Shown here: piece by piece, positions 34,834 through 42,902 of the stretch | Position numbering within the stretch: position 1 is the first letter of the stretch | Layout: the number at the start of each line of letters is the position of its first letter | Source of the DNA: Acidobacteriota bacterium | GTDB taxonomy: Bacteria; Acidobacteriota; Terriglobia; Acidiferrales; UBA7541 | Reading direction: 5' to 3' | DNA: 64,000 nt | NCBI GenBank assembly: GCA_013289955.1 | Contig: JABCYZ010000008.1 | Location: 1-64,000 of the forward strand | Notes under the pieces: generated by a model | Told to the model about the DNA's origin: nothing | The model's input: the letters and a program-made list of their open reading frames with translations, nothing else | The model's database searches: none | Made by a program: the position numbers and the translations under genes

Positions 34834-34857
34834 CCGCCTGGGGACAACCCCAGACGG
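34834..34857. other. GC-rich hairpin
   Basis: CTGGGG-ACAA-CCCCAG forms a perfect six-base-pair stem with a four-base loop, extended by CCG/CGG after one mismatch. It lies about 80 bases past the end of the DoxX gene and upstream of the EBP gene. There is no T-tract on either strand, so it is a weak terminator candidate; it could also act in the mRNA leader. Confidence 0.3.
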
Positions 34858-34936
34858 AGTCACCGTGGACACCAGATCGGAACAGAAGGAATGCCCTTTT
34901 ATAGGGGTGGAAACCAACTCAAAAGTAGTAGGAGAC

Positions 34937-35317
34937 TTAATTCTTTCGATCTCGAATATCTATGCGCTTCCATCCAAAAAGGCGGGCATCGACGGACCAG
35001 GCGCCCGGTCCGAGCATGGCCAGAGCGGCACCGATGGTTCCCAACAGGATATAGCTCCACGGATCAAGGGGATGCGTAAAGGCGCTCCAAGTCTCAATGA
35101 TTGCCAGAAGTACTCCCGCGATGGGTGTCCATAAACCTGCGAGTAACAGTATTCCAGTGGCAATCGCGAGAACGTGTATCACCGCCAGGCTGGTTGGGGG
35201 TGTATTTTGCAGCTCGATAATTCTTCGAATGAGTACTGCTATGCCAACGACCAGGCGCAGAAGTAGAAGGCCGGCTCCGGGCCAGCCGCGAGCGAATGTG
35301 GAGAAAAGTCGTCGCAA
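34937..35317 (-). CDS. DoxX-family membrane protein
   Basis: A 126-residue protein with four membrane helices (GLLLLRLVVGIAVLIRRI, VIHVLAIATGILLLAGLW, PIAGVLLAIIETWSAF, YILLGTIGAALAMLGPGAWS) ending in SVDARLFGWKRI. The pattern LLLRLVVG... GLWTP ... GPGAWSVDA is typical of DoxX/SURF4-like proteins. The family includes subunits of thiosulfate:quinone oxidoreductase and proteins linked to oxidative stress; the exact role is not known. It follows the NarL-type regulator gene after 76 bases and may be in its operon. Confidence 0.85.
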   Translation of the reverse strand: MRRLFSTFARGWPGAGLLLLRLVVGIAVLIRRIIELQNTPPTSLAVIHVLAIATGILLLAGLWTPIAGVLLAIIETWSAFTHPLDPWSYILLGTIGAALAMLGPGAWSVDARLFGWKRIDIRDRKN

Positions 35318-35393
35318 AACGGGTCGAGCCTAGAATTTCCCAATACCAGCCGAAAGCCCCGAAAGGCACGCGCGAGACACTCTTTTGAGCGAA

Positions 35394-36026
35394 CTAAAAC
35401 TCGATGATTCCGCGCTTCAGACCGATCATCGCGGCGTGAGTGCGGTCGTTGGCACGCAATTTGGAGAGGATGTTTCTGACTTGGCCCTTAATGGTTTCTT
35501 CACTGACCGAAAGGTGCTCGGCAATCTCTTTATTGGCATTCCCTTCTGCAATCAGGCGCAGGACGCGCACTTCTGCTGGGGTCAGCGCGTCATCCGTGGC
35601 ATGCTCGGCAAGCTGGTAGGAAGCCTCAACGGAAAGCGCCCTTTTCCCGGCATGCACCGCGCGGATCGCTTCCAGAAGCTCCTTGTGCAAGCTATTCTTC
35701 AGCAGGAAGGCCCGCGCGCCGGATTTGAGTGCCCGAAGGATCTGCACGTCTCCGGTGTACGTGGTCAGTACGATGATTCGCGCTTCAGGAAATTCCCCGC
35801 GAATCGCGATCATGGCATCTACTCCGTTCATTTCCGGCATTTGCAAGTCCATCAAAGTGATGTCCGGACGGTGGGTACGGAACTGGTGGATCGCCTCCCG
35901 CCCATTCGAGGCTTGCGCGACTAAACTCATGTCCGACTGACCCGCCACAAGTCCCGCGATCCCCTCGCGGAGGAGGGCATGGTCGTCGACCGCCAGGATT
36001 CGAATCGGACCGGGCTCCGCACTCAT
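35394..36026 (-). CDS. NarL/LuxR-type response regulator
   Basis: About 210 residues. The receiver domain begins IRILAVDDHALLREGIAGLV and has its phospho-acceptor in DITLMDLQMPEMNG. The HTH at the C-terminus reads LTPAEVRVLRLIAEGNANKE and HLSVSEETIKGQVRNILSKL, the LuxR/GerE type. The ATG at 36026 has GGAG upstream and overlaps the stop of the kinase gene by ATGA, so kinase and regulator are a translationally coupled pair. Confidence 0.94.
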   Translation of the reverse strand: MSAEPGPIRILAVDDHALLREGIAGLVAGQSDMSLVAQASNGREAIHQFRTHRPDITLMDLQMPEMNGVDAMIAIRGEFPEARIIVLTTYTGDVQILRALKSGARAFLLKNSLHKELLEAIRAVHAGKRALSVEASYQLAEHATDDALTPAEVRVLRLIAEGNANKEIAEHLSVSEETIKGQVRNILSKLRANDRTHAAMIGLKRGIIEF

Positions 36027-39000
36027 GACTTCATCTCCGGGTCTTTCGCAGAGAACTTTTCTACCAACCACGAACGCCGTCGAGCGGGAGATGTCTCGTA
36101 AGCACGGGAGGCAGGAATGCTCAGCTCAACCTCCGTGCCAGAGTCAAGCTCACTCCAGACCGCCAGCTTGCCTCCCATCAGCTTGGCGCGTTCGCGCATG
36201 CCGCGCAAACCGTAGTGCCCAGCGTAGCCGTCTCCATCAAGATGTTTCGCATCAGTGCCCTTTCCGTCGTCCCGGACCCGCAACCGAAGCTGCCGTTCGT
36301 CAAACCGGATTTCCACTTCGATTCGCTGCGCCTGTGCGTGCCTGAAGGCGTTGCGCAGGGCTTCCCCTGCGATCCGATAGACCTCGTCTCGGAGGATCGG
36401 ATGGAGGTTCTGCGGGGTTCCTTCAACATCTACTTGAAACTCAGCAGCATTTGGGTTCGTTTCGCCGGAGGCGAGTTCTTGACCCAAAGTGTTTATCGTC
36501 AACGCAAAATCGCTGGCCACGACCGTGGATGAGCGCAAGCCCTGTACGGCATCCCGGCCCTCAGTGATCGCTTGAGCGGCCTGATCGATAGCGCTCTCGA
36601 GTGTTTTTCTGGCAGCGGCCGGATGCTCGGGCAGCAAATTAGTCGCTGCCTGAAAGCGAAGCAGCAGTCCGTGAAAACTTTGCAGCAGAGTATCGTGCAA
36701 GTCCCGCGCGATGCGTGTACGCTCGCCGACGCGCTCTTCTAGCCGAATGTTGAACCGGCGCGCCACCTGACTGAGCCGGAGTCGATAGAGCGCCAAGAGC
36801 AATACGAGAAAAGCGATCACCGACGACACGCGGAACCACCACGTCTTCCACAGTACCGGCTCGACTTCGAATGGGAGAATGGCCTCCGTACTATTCCACA
36901 CTCCATCGCTGTTACTGGCCATCAGGTGAAACCGATATTGACCTGACTCCAGGTTCGTGTAAGTCGCTTCACGGGCTGATGTCGGCTCTGTCCAGGATTG
37001 ATCGAACCCGTCAAGCCGGTACATGAACCGGACGCGTGTAGGAAACGAGAGACTCAAACCTGAGTAACTAAGCGTGATCTTCTGATGAGGCGGTCGCACG
37101 CGAATCTGCTCTCCCAAATGAATAAGACGGCCGTCGACGGAGATTCCATCCACATGCACCAGTGGGGGTGCAGAATCGAATTTCATGGATGTCGGACTAA
37201 CGAAAGAAAGGCCTCGATTCGTAGAGATCCAAATTCCCCCGTTCGGGTCCACCGCAATGGACTTGTGCCGTCTTACACCTTGCGTACTGAGAAGGCCGTC
37301 ACCCAGACCATATTCCCGAATATCACTGCTAGCAACCGCTTGGCGCAGTAACTTGTCCCGGTCGACGCGGACAATGTGTTTTGCGGTTGCCATCCAGAGA
37401 GCGCCTGCTTTGTCTTCCGCAATCGCGAAGATCTCCTCACGCATGGGGTCTGGTACATCGTCGCTTAATGCATGCACGGTTCCCGAACGGAGGAACGCCA
37501 GACCGTTATCCGTTCCGATCCACAGGACGCCGTTGGCGTCTGGCAGAAGGCAGTTCACGTTCCCGGGGGGCAATCCATCTTTACTTGTATAGGCTCGCAA
37601 GTGTCCTTCCGAAAGCTCATTGAGTCCGTTGGGCGTTCCAAACCACATAGTTCCATCGGAGCTCTCGGCGATAGAAGAGATGCTGTTCGAAACTAAACCA
37701 TTCGCGACGGTGTAGGTCGTGAAGCTCCCATCCTTGAACCGGCTGAGCCCTGCGCTTAAGGTCCCAGCCCATACCGTTCCATCACTGCTCCGATGAACCG
37801 CATACACCCTGTTTTGAGCAAGCCCATCCGCAGCCGTGTATGTCTTCGCTATAAACGAAGCACCACTCTCTTGCATGTGAGTTAAGCCACCGCGTCGTCC
37901 TATCCATAGTTCTCCTCTGCGTCCGTCAATCGAGTAGACAATGTCATTCTGCATTGCAGCTGCAGTGATGCGCCCCAGATGGCCCTGTTTGCGCCAATAC
38001 AAACCTCCTTCGCTCGGACCGAACCAAGTGCGTCCTTCCGAGTCGACAAAAAGGGGGCCGTTGTTCCGCGACGGCACGCCAACGGAAGCGTAGTAAGTCA
38101 TGAACACGCTGTCGCGAAGACGTTCGATTCCGTCCGCCCTCCCCACCCAAAGACTTCCTTCGCGATCCTCGAATAAGGCAGTAACCGGCTCGGCCGACCC
38201 ACCTTGGCTGGAATCAACGGACGTGACCCCGTCGTTGCTAACGCGGGCCAGACCGTTCGAGGTACCTACCCAGACGTTCAATTCCCGGTCTCGAGCCAGG
38301 GTAACGATTTCCGCGTTTTGCAGCGTTTCGGATGTGTAAACCCGCGACAATCCCCTCCCGTCCCAGCGCACCAGACCTTTGTCCGTGCCAATCCACAAGT
38401 CTCGACCGTTCAGCGATAACAACGCATTGACTTTCTTGTCAGGCAGTTCCCCGACAAAACGGGAGACGCGCTGACCGTTTAGCGAATAGAGTCCTTGTTC
38501 TCTTGTGCCCAGCCAGTCCTCGCCGTCAGCCAACTCGATCATCGATATAACAAGTCTTGGCAACTCATCGCTGGTCGCGCTGGTCACAAATTTCCCGTTC
38601 CGGTCGCGAAATATCCCCTTTGTCAACCCTGTAATCAGCAGCTCACCATTCTTCCCTGTGCACATGGCGGTAATGTCGGACTCCGCCTGCGACGAATCTG
38701 GAGTAACGCTCCGAAACGCCCCACTTCGATCTCGTACCATCAAGGTCGGACCCTGCAGGCGTATCCACAAACGTCCATTCGCGTCTACTGCCAGGCCAAG
38801 AACGGGACCAAATGGGACTGTACTGGACTCCGAATGTTCAATTAGAACGAAATTCAAACCATCAAATCGAACTAAGCCCTTTTCCGTGGCAATCCATAAA
38901 TAGCCGTCGGGGGTTTGCGCAAACGCATTCACCGGTCCACCAGGAAATCCCGCCCCGGCATCCCAGCGGTCTCGTATATACTCCGAGATCGCTTTGTTCG

Positions 39001-39130
39001 AACTCAAAGCGTTCGCCGAAGCCGCAAAGCACGCCATCGCCAGAACGGCCAATAGCAACTTTGACGGCCGCCGCGGTCTCTCGCGCTTATGGGAGGAATT
39101 CAAATTTCTCAATGACGACCTCGTTGTCAT
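36023..39130 (-). CDS. two-component propeller sensor histidine kinase
   Basis: A 1035-residue hybrid of periplasmic propeller and cytoplasmic kinase. After a signal segment (LLLAVLAMACFAASANA) come many Reg_prop repeats of the GLxxWIGTxxGLxR type (for example GRDLWIGTDKGLVRWDG, GVLWIGTDNGLAFL), filling about 50-640 and likely two seven-bladed propellers. A Y_Y_Y domain follows (RVRFMYRLDGFDQSWTEP), then one membrane helix (VIAFLVLLLALYRL). The HisKA_3 phospho-acceptor histidine is in ARDLHDTLLQSFHGL (about 813), and the HATPase ends with GHYGLRGMRERAKLMGG. Similar proteins often sense carbohydrates or extracellular polymers. It overlaps the next gene (response regulator) and the end of the GH16-like gene upstream by 44 bases. 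Confidence 0.93.
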   Translation of the reverse strand: MTTRSSLRNLNSSHKRERPRRPSKLLLAVLAMACFAASANALSSNKAISEYIRDRWDAGAGFPGGPVNAFAQTPDGYLWIATEKGLVRFDGLNFVLIEHSESSTVPFGPVLGLAVDANGRLWIRLQGPTLMVRDRSGAFRSVTPDSSQAESDITAMCTGKNGELLITGLTKGIFRDRNGKFVTSATSDELPRLVISMIELADGEDWLGTREQGLYSLNGQRVSRFVGELPDKKVNALLSLNGRDLWIGTDKGLVRWDGRGLSRVYTSETLQNAEIVTLARDRELNVWVGTSNGLARVSNDGVTSVDSSQGGSAEPVTALFEDREGSLWVGRADGIERLRDSVFMTYYASVGVPSRNNGPLFVDSEGRTWFGPSEGGLYWRKQGHLGRITAAAMQNDIVYSIDGRRGELWIGRRGGLTHMQESGASFIAKTYTAADGLAQNRVYAVHRSSDGTVWAGTLSAGLSRFKDGSFTTYTVANGLVSNSISSIAESSDGTMWFGTPNGLNELSEGHLRAYTSKDGLPPGNVNCLLPDANGVLWIGTDNGLAFLRSGTVHALSDDVPDPMREEIFAIAEDKAGALWMATAKHIVRVDRDKLLRQAVASSDIREYGLGDGLLSTQGVRRHKSIAVDPNGGIWISTNRGLSFVSPTSMKFDSAPPLVHVDGISVDGRLIHLGEQIRVRPPHQKITLSYSGLSLSFPTRVRFMYRLDGFDQSWTEPTSAREATYTNLESGQYRFHLMASNSDGVWNSTEAILPFEVEPVLWKTWWFRVSSVIAFLVLLLALYRLRLSQVARRFNIRLEERVGERTRIARDLHDTLLQSFHGLLLRFQAATNLLPEHPAAARKTLESAIDQAAQAITEGRDAVQGLRSSTVVASDFALTINTLGQELASGETNPNAAEFQVDVEGTPQNLHPILRDEVYRIAGEALRNAFRHAQAQRIEVEIRFDERQLRLRVRDDGKGTDAKHLDGDGYAGHYGLRGMRERAKLMGGKLAVWSELDSGTEVELSIPASRAYETSPARRRSWLVEKFSAKDPEMKS

Positions 39131-40298
39131 TTTGAATCAGTTCCTTCGCGGCGCGAAACACATAGAGAGCCATGCGCACCGACTCGCTGCCATGCGACGG
39201 AACACCCGACGTGAATTCATGCTCGGCGACTGTACTTGTTTTGCTTTCCCCACCTGTCCCGCGCGATGTCCTGAACAAGACGCGCCCCGGCTCCCAGCGG
39301 AAGGAATGGGTGAGCACTCCGGAATGTACCGAAAATCGCGATGTATTTTCCGGAACGTAGAAGGGTTGAATTACAAATTGCGCATTCGTTGCGCTGCGAT
39401 CTCCCCACGGGCTGATCTCAACACCCATTTCCCTGTTGTTTGGCCCGGCTTCGGCATAGTCATAGGTGAACATGGCAAATGCGGCCGCCGGCTCCAATTG
39501 GGAAGTATCGTGCACCGCAAACGAGTAGGTGCCATAACCAAGACTGCGTGTGAGCGCCACCTCGGCGCACGTCCATTCCCCTGACGAGTTCTTTATCCGA
39601 AGATGTAGCGCACCGTTCGAGTCTGTCCACGCATTGTTTACATCGTACAGATTTCTCCCACCTCGGCTACTTGGCGCGCTTCGAATTCTCCATTCGTATC
39701 CGCTGAACCAAAGAGTCTTGGAGATTTGTGACCCAGGGTCCGAGCCTTTGGCCGTCGCTACCGCCACCACGTTCCCACCGCGGCTGGGCATCTCATTCAG
39801 TGAGCTTGCGGGGTGAAATTCCGACTTCACAAGCACCGCGGCATACTCGGTGCCCACATGCGTGAAATTCGTCCACGTCGCGTCAGGACGAATGCTGGTG
39901 TAAGGTTCGTTCTTAATCGGCTGCACCCACCACTTGCCATTTTTCGCATACAACACCAGTTTGAGCTTGGTATTTCCGCCAATGACTCGCCCTTCGATTA
40001 CATCCAGCTTATCTACATCGCTTCCGGTTGCGGGGGGAATCCTGGTGAATTCGATGCTGGGTTCCGGCACACTGAGTTGGGAATGACAACTGGCGAGCAG
40101 TGATAAACAGGGCAAGACCAGAGCAGCTACTACCGAAGAACACTTTATCGGCGCCCTCGTGCCACATTCAATCGAGCGGCGATAGCGATTTCGCCGGCGG
40201 CTGGGAGCGAAGCAGGCCAAGTCGAACCCCGATGATGCGGCATGTACTGCCTCATGATTATCCGAAACGCAGAGGTTGTTTCTCTTGACCCAAGACAT
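39087..40298 (-). CDS. GH16-like secreted protein with altered catalytic motif
   Basis: A 403-residue protein with a lipoprotein-like signal (VVAALVLPCLSLLASC) after an unusually long N-terminus, so the true start may be further downstream. The N-terminal part (about 85-210) is a domain shared with the neighbour at 40300-40872. The C-terminal part resembles a concanavalin-type GH16 fold: GALHLRIK, LGYGTYSFAVHDTS, FAMFTYDYAEA, then REMGVEIS at the place of the catalytic ExDxE, and HSFRWEPGRVLFR. The two glutamates are kept but the middle aspartate is glycine, so activity is doubtful; binding of a polysaccharide is possible. It lies directly upstream of the propeller kinase. Confidence 0.75.
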   Translation of the reverse strand: MSWVKRNNLCVSDNHEAVHAASSGFDLACFAPSRRRNRYRRSIECGTRAPIKCSSVVAALVLPCLSLLASCHSQLSVPEPSIEFTRIPPATGSDVDKLDVIEGRVIGGNTKLKLVLYAKNGKWWVQPIKNEPYTSIRPDATWTNFTHVGTEYAAVLVKSEFHPASSLNEMPSRGGNVVAVATAKGSDPGSQISKTLWFSGYEWRIRSAPSSRGGRNLYDVNNAWTDSNGALHLRIKNSSGEWTCAEVALTRSLGYGTYSFAVHDTSQLEPAAAFAMFTYDYAEAGPNNREMGVEISPWGDRSATNAQFVIQPFYVPENTSRFSVHSGVLTHSFRWEPGRVLFRTSRGTGGESKTSTVAEHEFTSGVPSHGSESVRMALYVFRAAKELIQNDNEVVIEKFEFLP

Positions 40299-40299
40299 C

Positions 40300-40872
40300 C
40301 TACAAACCCAAGCCTTCCATTTGCCAGTTTTCGAGCGGGAGCACGCGGTCGTACCCGCTGAACTTAAGGGATCCTGCGGCGGCGAATTGCGGCGTTCCGG
40401 TACCTTTTACAACCTTTACGAGATCTGCGGGACCACCTTGCGTGGGCGCCACATCTAAGGTTGGCAGGGGATGGTACTCCGGATCGACCAGCAGTACAGC
40501 CTGCTCAAATCCCAAGTGAGTTTCCGTGCTCCAGGTAGAGTCTGCTCGGATGGAAATTAGCGCGCGATCAGGCCAGGACTGCGCCCACCAGGGTCGCCAC
40601 CGAGCCCAAAGAGCAATCTGCTGCCTGGGAGGAGTTCGGACCACTCGCCCTTCGATTGTATCCAGTCTGTCCGGGCCACCATGGCCCGCGAGAGGAACTT
40701 TGGTTAACTCCAAGGAAAAACTATAGGTGCTTTTCTGGGGATCGCATCCCTGACCTGCAAAGTTGAGACCCAAAATGCCTAGAATAATAAGGATGAGCGT
40801 CCGAGCGAGCTTTATCGGCGCAACGCTTACCGCGCGCCCTGCGGTGCCTCGGGGGTACCTTCTTGCGAGCAT
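40300..40872 (-). CDS. secreted protein, paralogue of the N-terminal half of the GH16-like neighbour
   Basis: About 190 residues starting at the ATG 40872, with a hydrophobic signal and possible lipobox (ILGILGLNFAGQGC). The body aligns with the N-terminal domain of the next gene: DRLDTIEGRVV against DKLDVIEGRVI, SIRADSTWSTETHLG against SIRPDATWTNFTHVG, and SLKFSGYDRVL against TLWFSGYEWRI. It ends where that protein goes on into its GH16-like domain, and the next gene starts just after. It is either a stand-alone carbohydrate-binding-like module or a copy cut short. Function unknown. Confidence 0.65.
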   Translation of the reverse strand: MLARRYPRGTAGRAVSVAPIKLARTLILIILGILGLNFAGQGCDPQKSTYSFSLELTKVPLAGHGGPDRLDTIEGRVVRTPPRQQIALWARWRPWWAQSWPDRALISIRADSTWSTETHLGFEQAVLLVDPEYHPLPTLDVAPTQGGPADLVKVVKGTGTPQFAAAGSLKFSGYDRVLPLENWQMEGLGL

Positions 40873-41195
40873 GTCTGACACCAGGATTTTAACGCTGAGG
40901 ATATAGCAAGTCTGTTCTGTGAACAAACCCAAGTCGAGGTTCTCTGGGCACTCCACTGAAATAGTGGTGAACAGGTCGGACCAGATCAAGGTTGAACAAA
41001 CATCGACCTAATAACTCGTCGCCTCCCGCACCTTGATGATCTGAGAAAGCGCATGTCAGCGTCGCGGGTGTATGCGAGCGAGGCAAGCGCATTGTTTTAG
41101 GTGCTTCGAAGGCCTTCGGGGTACCACGGATCGTGCGTGGATCGGTTCCACTTTTGCTCTGACTCACTCAGATAGTCCTAGGAAGCTATAGGCTA

Positions 41196-41207
41196 GTTCA
41201 CGTGAAC
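41196..41207. promoter_or_regulatory. 12-bp palindrome, candidate operator
   Basis: GTTCACGTGAAC is a perfect palindrome 129 bases upstream of the EBP start at 41336 and just before a block shared with the region upstream of 45055. The corresponding spot there carries another inverted repeat, CGTTA-GCT-TAACG (44818-44830). Confidence 0.35.
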
Positions 41208-41213
41208 GATTCC

Positions 41214-41275
41214 GAGTTTTTCACACTATTTCAGAGTTACCTGAAGGACTTCCCCAGAGCCTCTCCTTGAGAATG
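41214..41275 (+). repeat. upstream element, copy 1
   Basis: A non-coding block of about 62 bases that begins GAGTTTTTCA and continues with AGAGTT, CTGAA-GACTTCC, GCCTC and TTGAGAA. It matches 44840-44901 over its whole length at roughly three bases in four by eye. Both copies lie upstream of plus-strand EBP genes, so it is either a conserved regulatory region or the edge of a duplicated segment. Confidence 0.6.
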
Positions 41276-41335
41276 CGGCCCAGCGAGGTCCAGATTCACC
41301 TCAAGAGAGGCAGTTCAGCAAGGGGGCTCGGATTT

Positions 41336-42685
41336 ATGGCGACACAAACGGTGGTTTTCCGAGACGGTCGTCAGGGTGTCGGTGACCTCGATGTAGTTCG
41401 CGAGCGTTTTAACATACATGACAGCTCGGGCGGACTGCCGCGAGGCAGCAAGCTCCAGACAATCAATTCACCGAATGAATCTGTCCACAATTGTGTCCAC
41501 GACTCCCAAAGGATCATGGGTATTCGCTCCGCTATGAAGACAGTTTTGGATTTCGTCCGAGCGGCCAGGCTCTGGGATTTGACACCCCAGTTCTGGGATG
41601 GGGCTGAGCATCTTGAAAAAAAGGCGGCTCTAGAATCCGCGGTTGAGGAATTAGAACTCTTAAGGGAAGAGTTCGACAAGGAGAACCTGGCTCTACGAGA
41701 TGAAGTCGATCGGGTCTCCATGTTTGAAGAAATTGTGGGAACGTCGCCGGCGTTGCAGGCTGTGCTTTCGCGGGCGATCAAAGTAGCTGCTACAGATTCG
41801 ACCGTTCTGATCACGGGCGAAACGGGAACGGGCAAAGAGCTTGTTGCACGCGCCATCCACCGACGATCAGTTCGGGTCTCACGTCCGTTCGTTGGCGTGA
41901 ACTGTGCGGCAATCCCCCGTGATCTTATCGCTTCTGAGTTGTTCGGCCATGAGAAGGGCGCCTTTACGGGCGCGACTCAGCAGCGCCTGGGTCGGTTTGA
42001 GCTAGCAAATGGTGGCACGATTTTCCTCGACGAAGTCGGGGAACTTCCGGCCGAGACTCAGATTGCCCTGCTTCGCGTTTTGCAGGAGCATGAGTTTGAG
42101 CGCGTCGGCGGCAGTCATCGAATCCCCGCTGACGTGCGAGTGATCGCAGCCACAAACCGTGACTTGCAGGCGGCAACCAGCGCTGGATCATTCCGCAACG
42201 ATTTGTTTTATCGGCTGCATGTTTTCCCGATCGAGATGCCCTCTCTTCGAGAACGAAAAGAGGACATTCCTCTGCTGGTGGAATACTTTATCGATCGCTA
42301 TGCGCGAAAGGCGAGCAAGCACTTCAAGAATGTCGAGAAGAGAGCACTTCAAGTACTTCAGTCGTATCCTTGGCCTGGAAACATCCGCGAATTACAAAAC
42401 GTTATCGAACGTTCGGTGATCCTTTGCGAGTCTGACACTTTTTCGATCGACGAAAGCTGGTTACCTCTACCGCTTCCGGGGGCAGAATCGAAGCGCCACA
42501 TTGAGCTTCCTCGAAGGCTCGAGGCGCAACAGAAGAACATGATAGAGGAGGCTCTAAAGGCAAGCCGTGGACGTGTGTTTGGACCCACCGGGGCCGCGGC
42601 AAAGTTGGGCGTTCCCCGATCAACGCTAGAATCCAAGATTAAGGCGCTGAAAATCGACAGGAATCGCTTCAGGCCTGTCCCATGA
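41336..42685 (+). CDS. sigma-54-dependent transcriptional activator
   Basis: About 449 residues from the ATG at 41336 ([11 protein letters not shown]), which has AGGGGG upstream; a frame extension of 23 codons exists. The N-terminal 110 residues match no known sensor domain. A coiled coil (about 95-125, [20 protein letters not shown]) precedes the AAA+ domain with GETGTGKE (about 161), GAFTGA (about 208), [10 protein letters not shown] and [10 protein letters not shown]. The Fis-like HTH reads [20 protein letters not shown]. Inside the AAA+ region, 34- and 29-base stretches are identical to the five-PAS EBP gene, so the two copies separated recently or exchange sequence. Confidence 0.92.
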   Translation: MATQTVVFRDGRQGVGDLDVVRERFNIHDSSGGLPRGSKLQTINSPNESVHNCVHDSQRIMGIRSAMKTVLDFVRAARLWDLTPQFWDGAEHLEKKAALESAVEELELLREEFDKENLALRDEVDRVSMFEEIVGTSPALQAVLSRAIKVAATDSTVLITGETGTGKELVARAIHRRSVRVSRPFVGVNCAAIPRDLIASELFGHEKGAFTGATQQRLGRFELANGGTIFLDEVGELPAETQIALLRVLQEHEFERVGGSHRIPADVRVIAATNRDLQAATSAGSFRNDLFYRLHVFPIEMPSLRERKEDIPLLVEYFIDRYARKASKHFKNVEKRALQVLQSYPWPGNIRELQNVIERSVILCESDTFSIDESWLPLPLPGAESKRHIELPRRLEAQQKNMIEEALKASRGRVFGPTGAAAKLGVPRSTLESKIKALKIDRNRFRPVP

Positions 42686-42815
42686 ACTTGATGGCTCCCG
42701 TTTGAGACGAGACCCTTCGCTCCCGATGGTCGATCAGACGGATGGAGGTCAAGAGGCTGGACAGAGCTGTCGGGATTGAGATGGTTTTGCGGGACTTTAG
42801 GAATGTATGGAAGAT

Positions 42816-42893
42816 TTAAACCCGGAATAAAACGGATAGGGTGCGCTTCCCAGGATCCAGAACAAAATCACCGAAGCGGTACAAGTTGGCCAT
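42816..42893 (-). pseudogene. N-terminal remnant of a winged-helix/TPR regulator
   Basis: On the minus strand, an ATG at 42893 opens a frame reading MANLYRFGDFVLDPGKRTL and then meets a stop at 42816. This matches the first residues of the two intact paralogues (MANGYLYRFGQFEMDSRKRT and MSKSYRFGPFVLDPGRRML). Nothing of the winged helix follows. The fragment lies 10 bases beyond the end of the intact copy at 42903-44810. Confidence 0.7.
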
Positions 42894-42902
42894 AAGAAGA
42901 TG

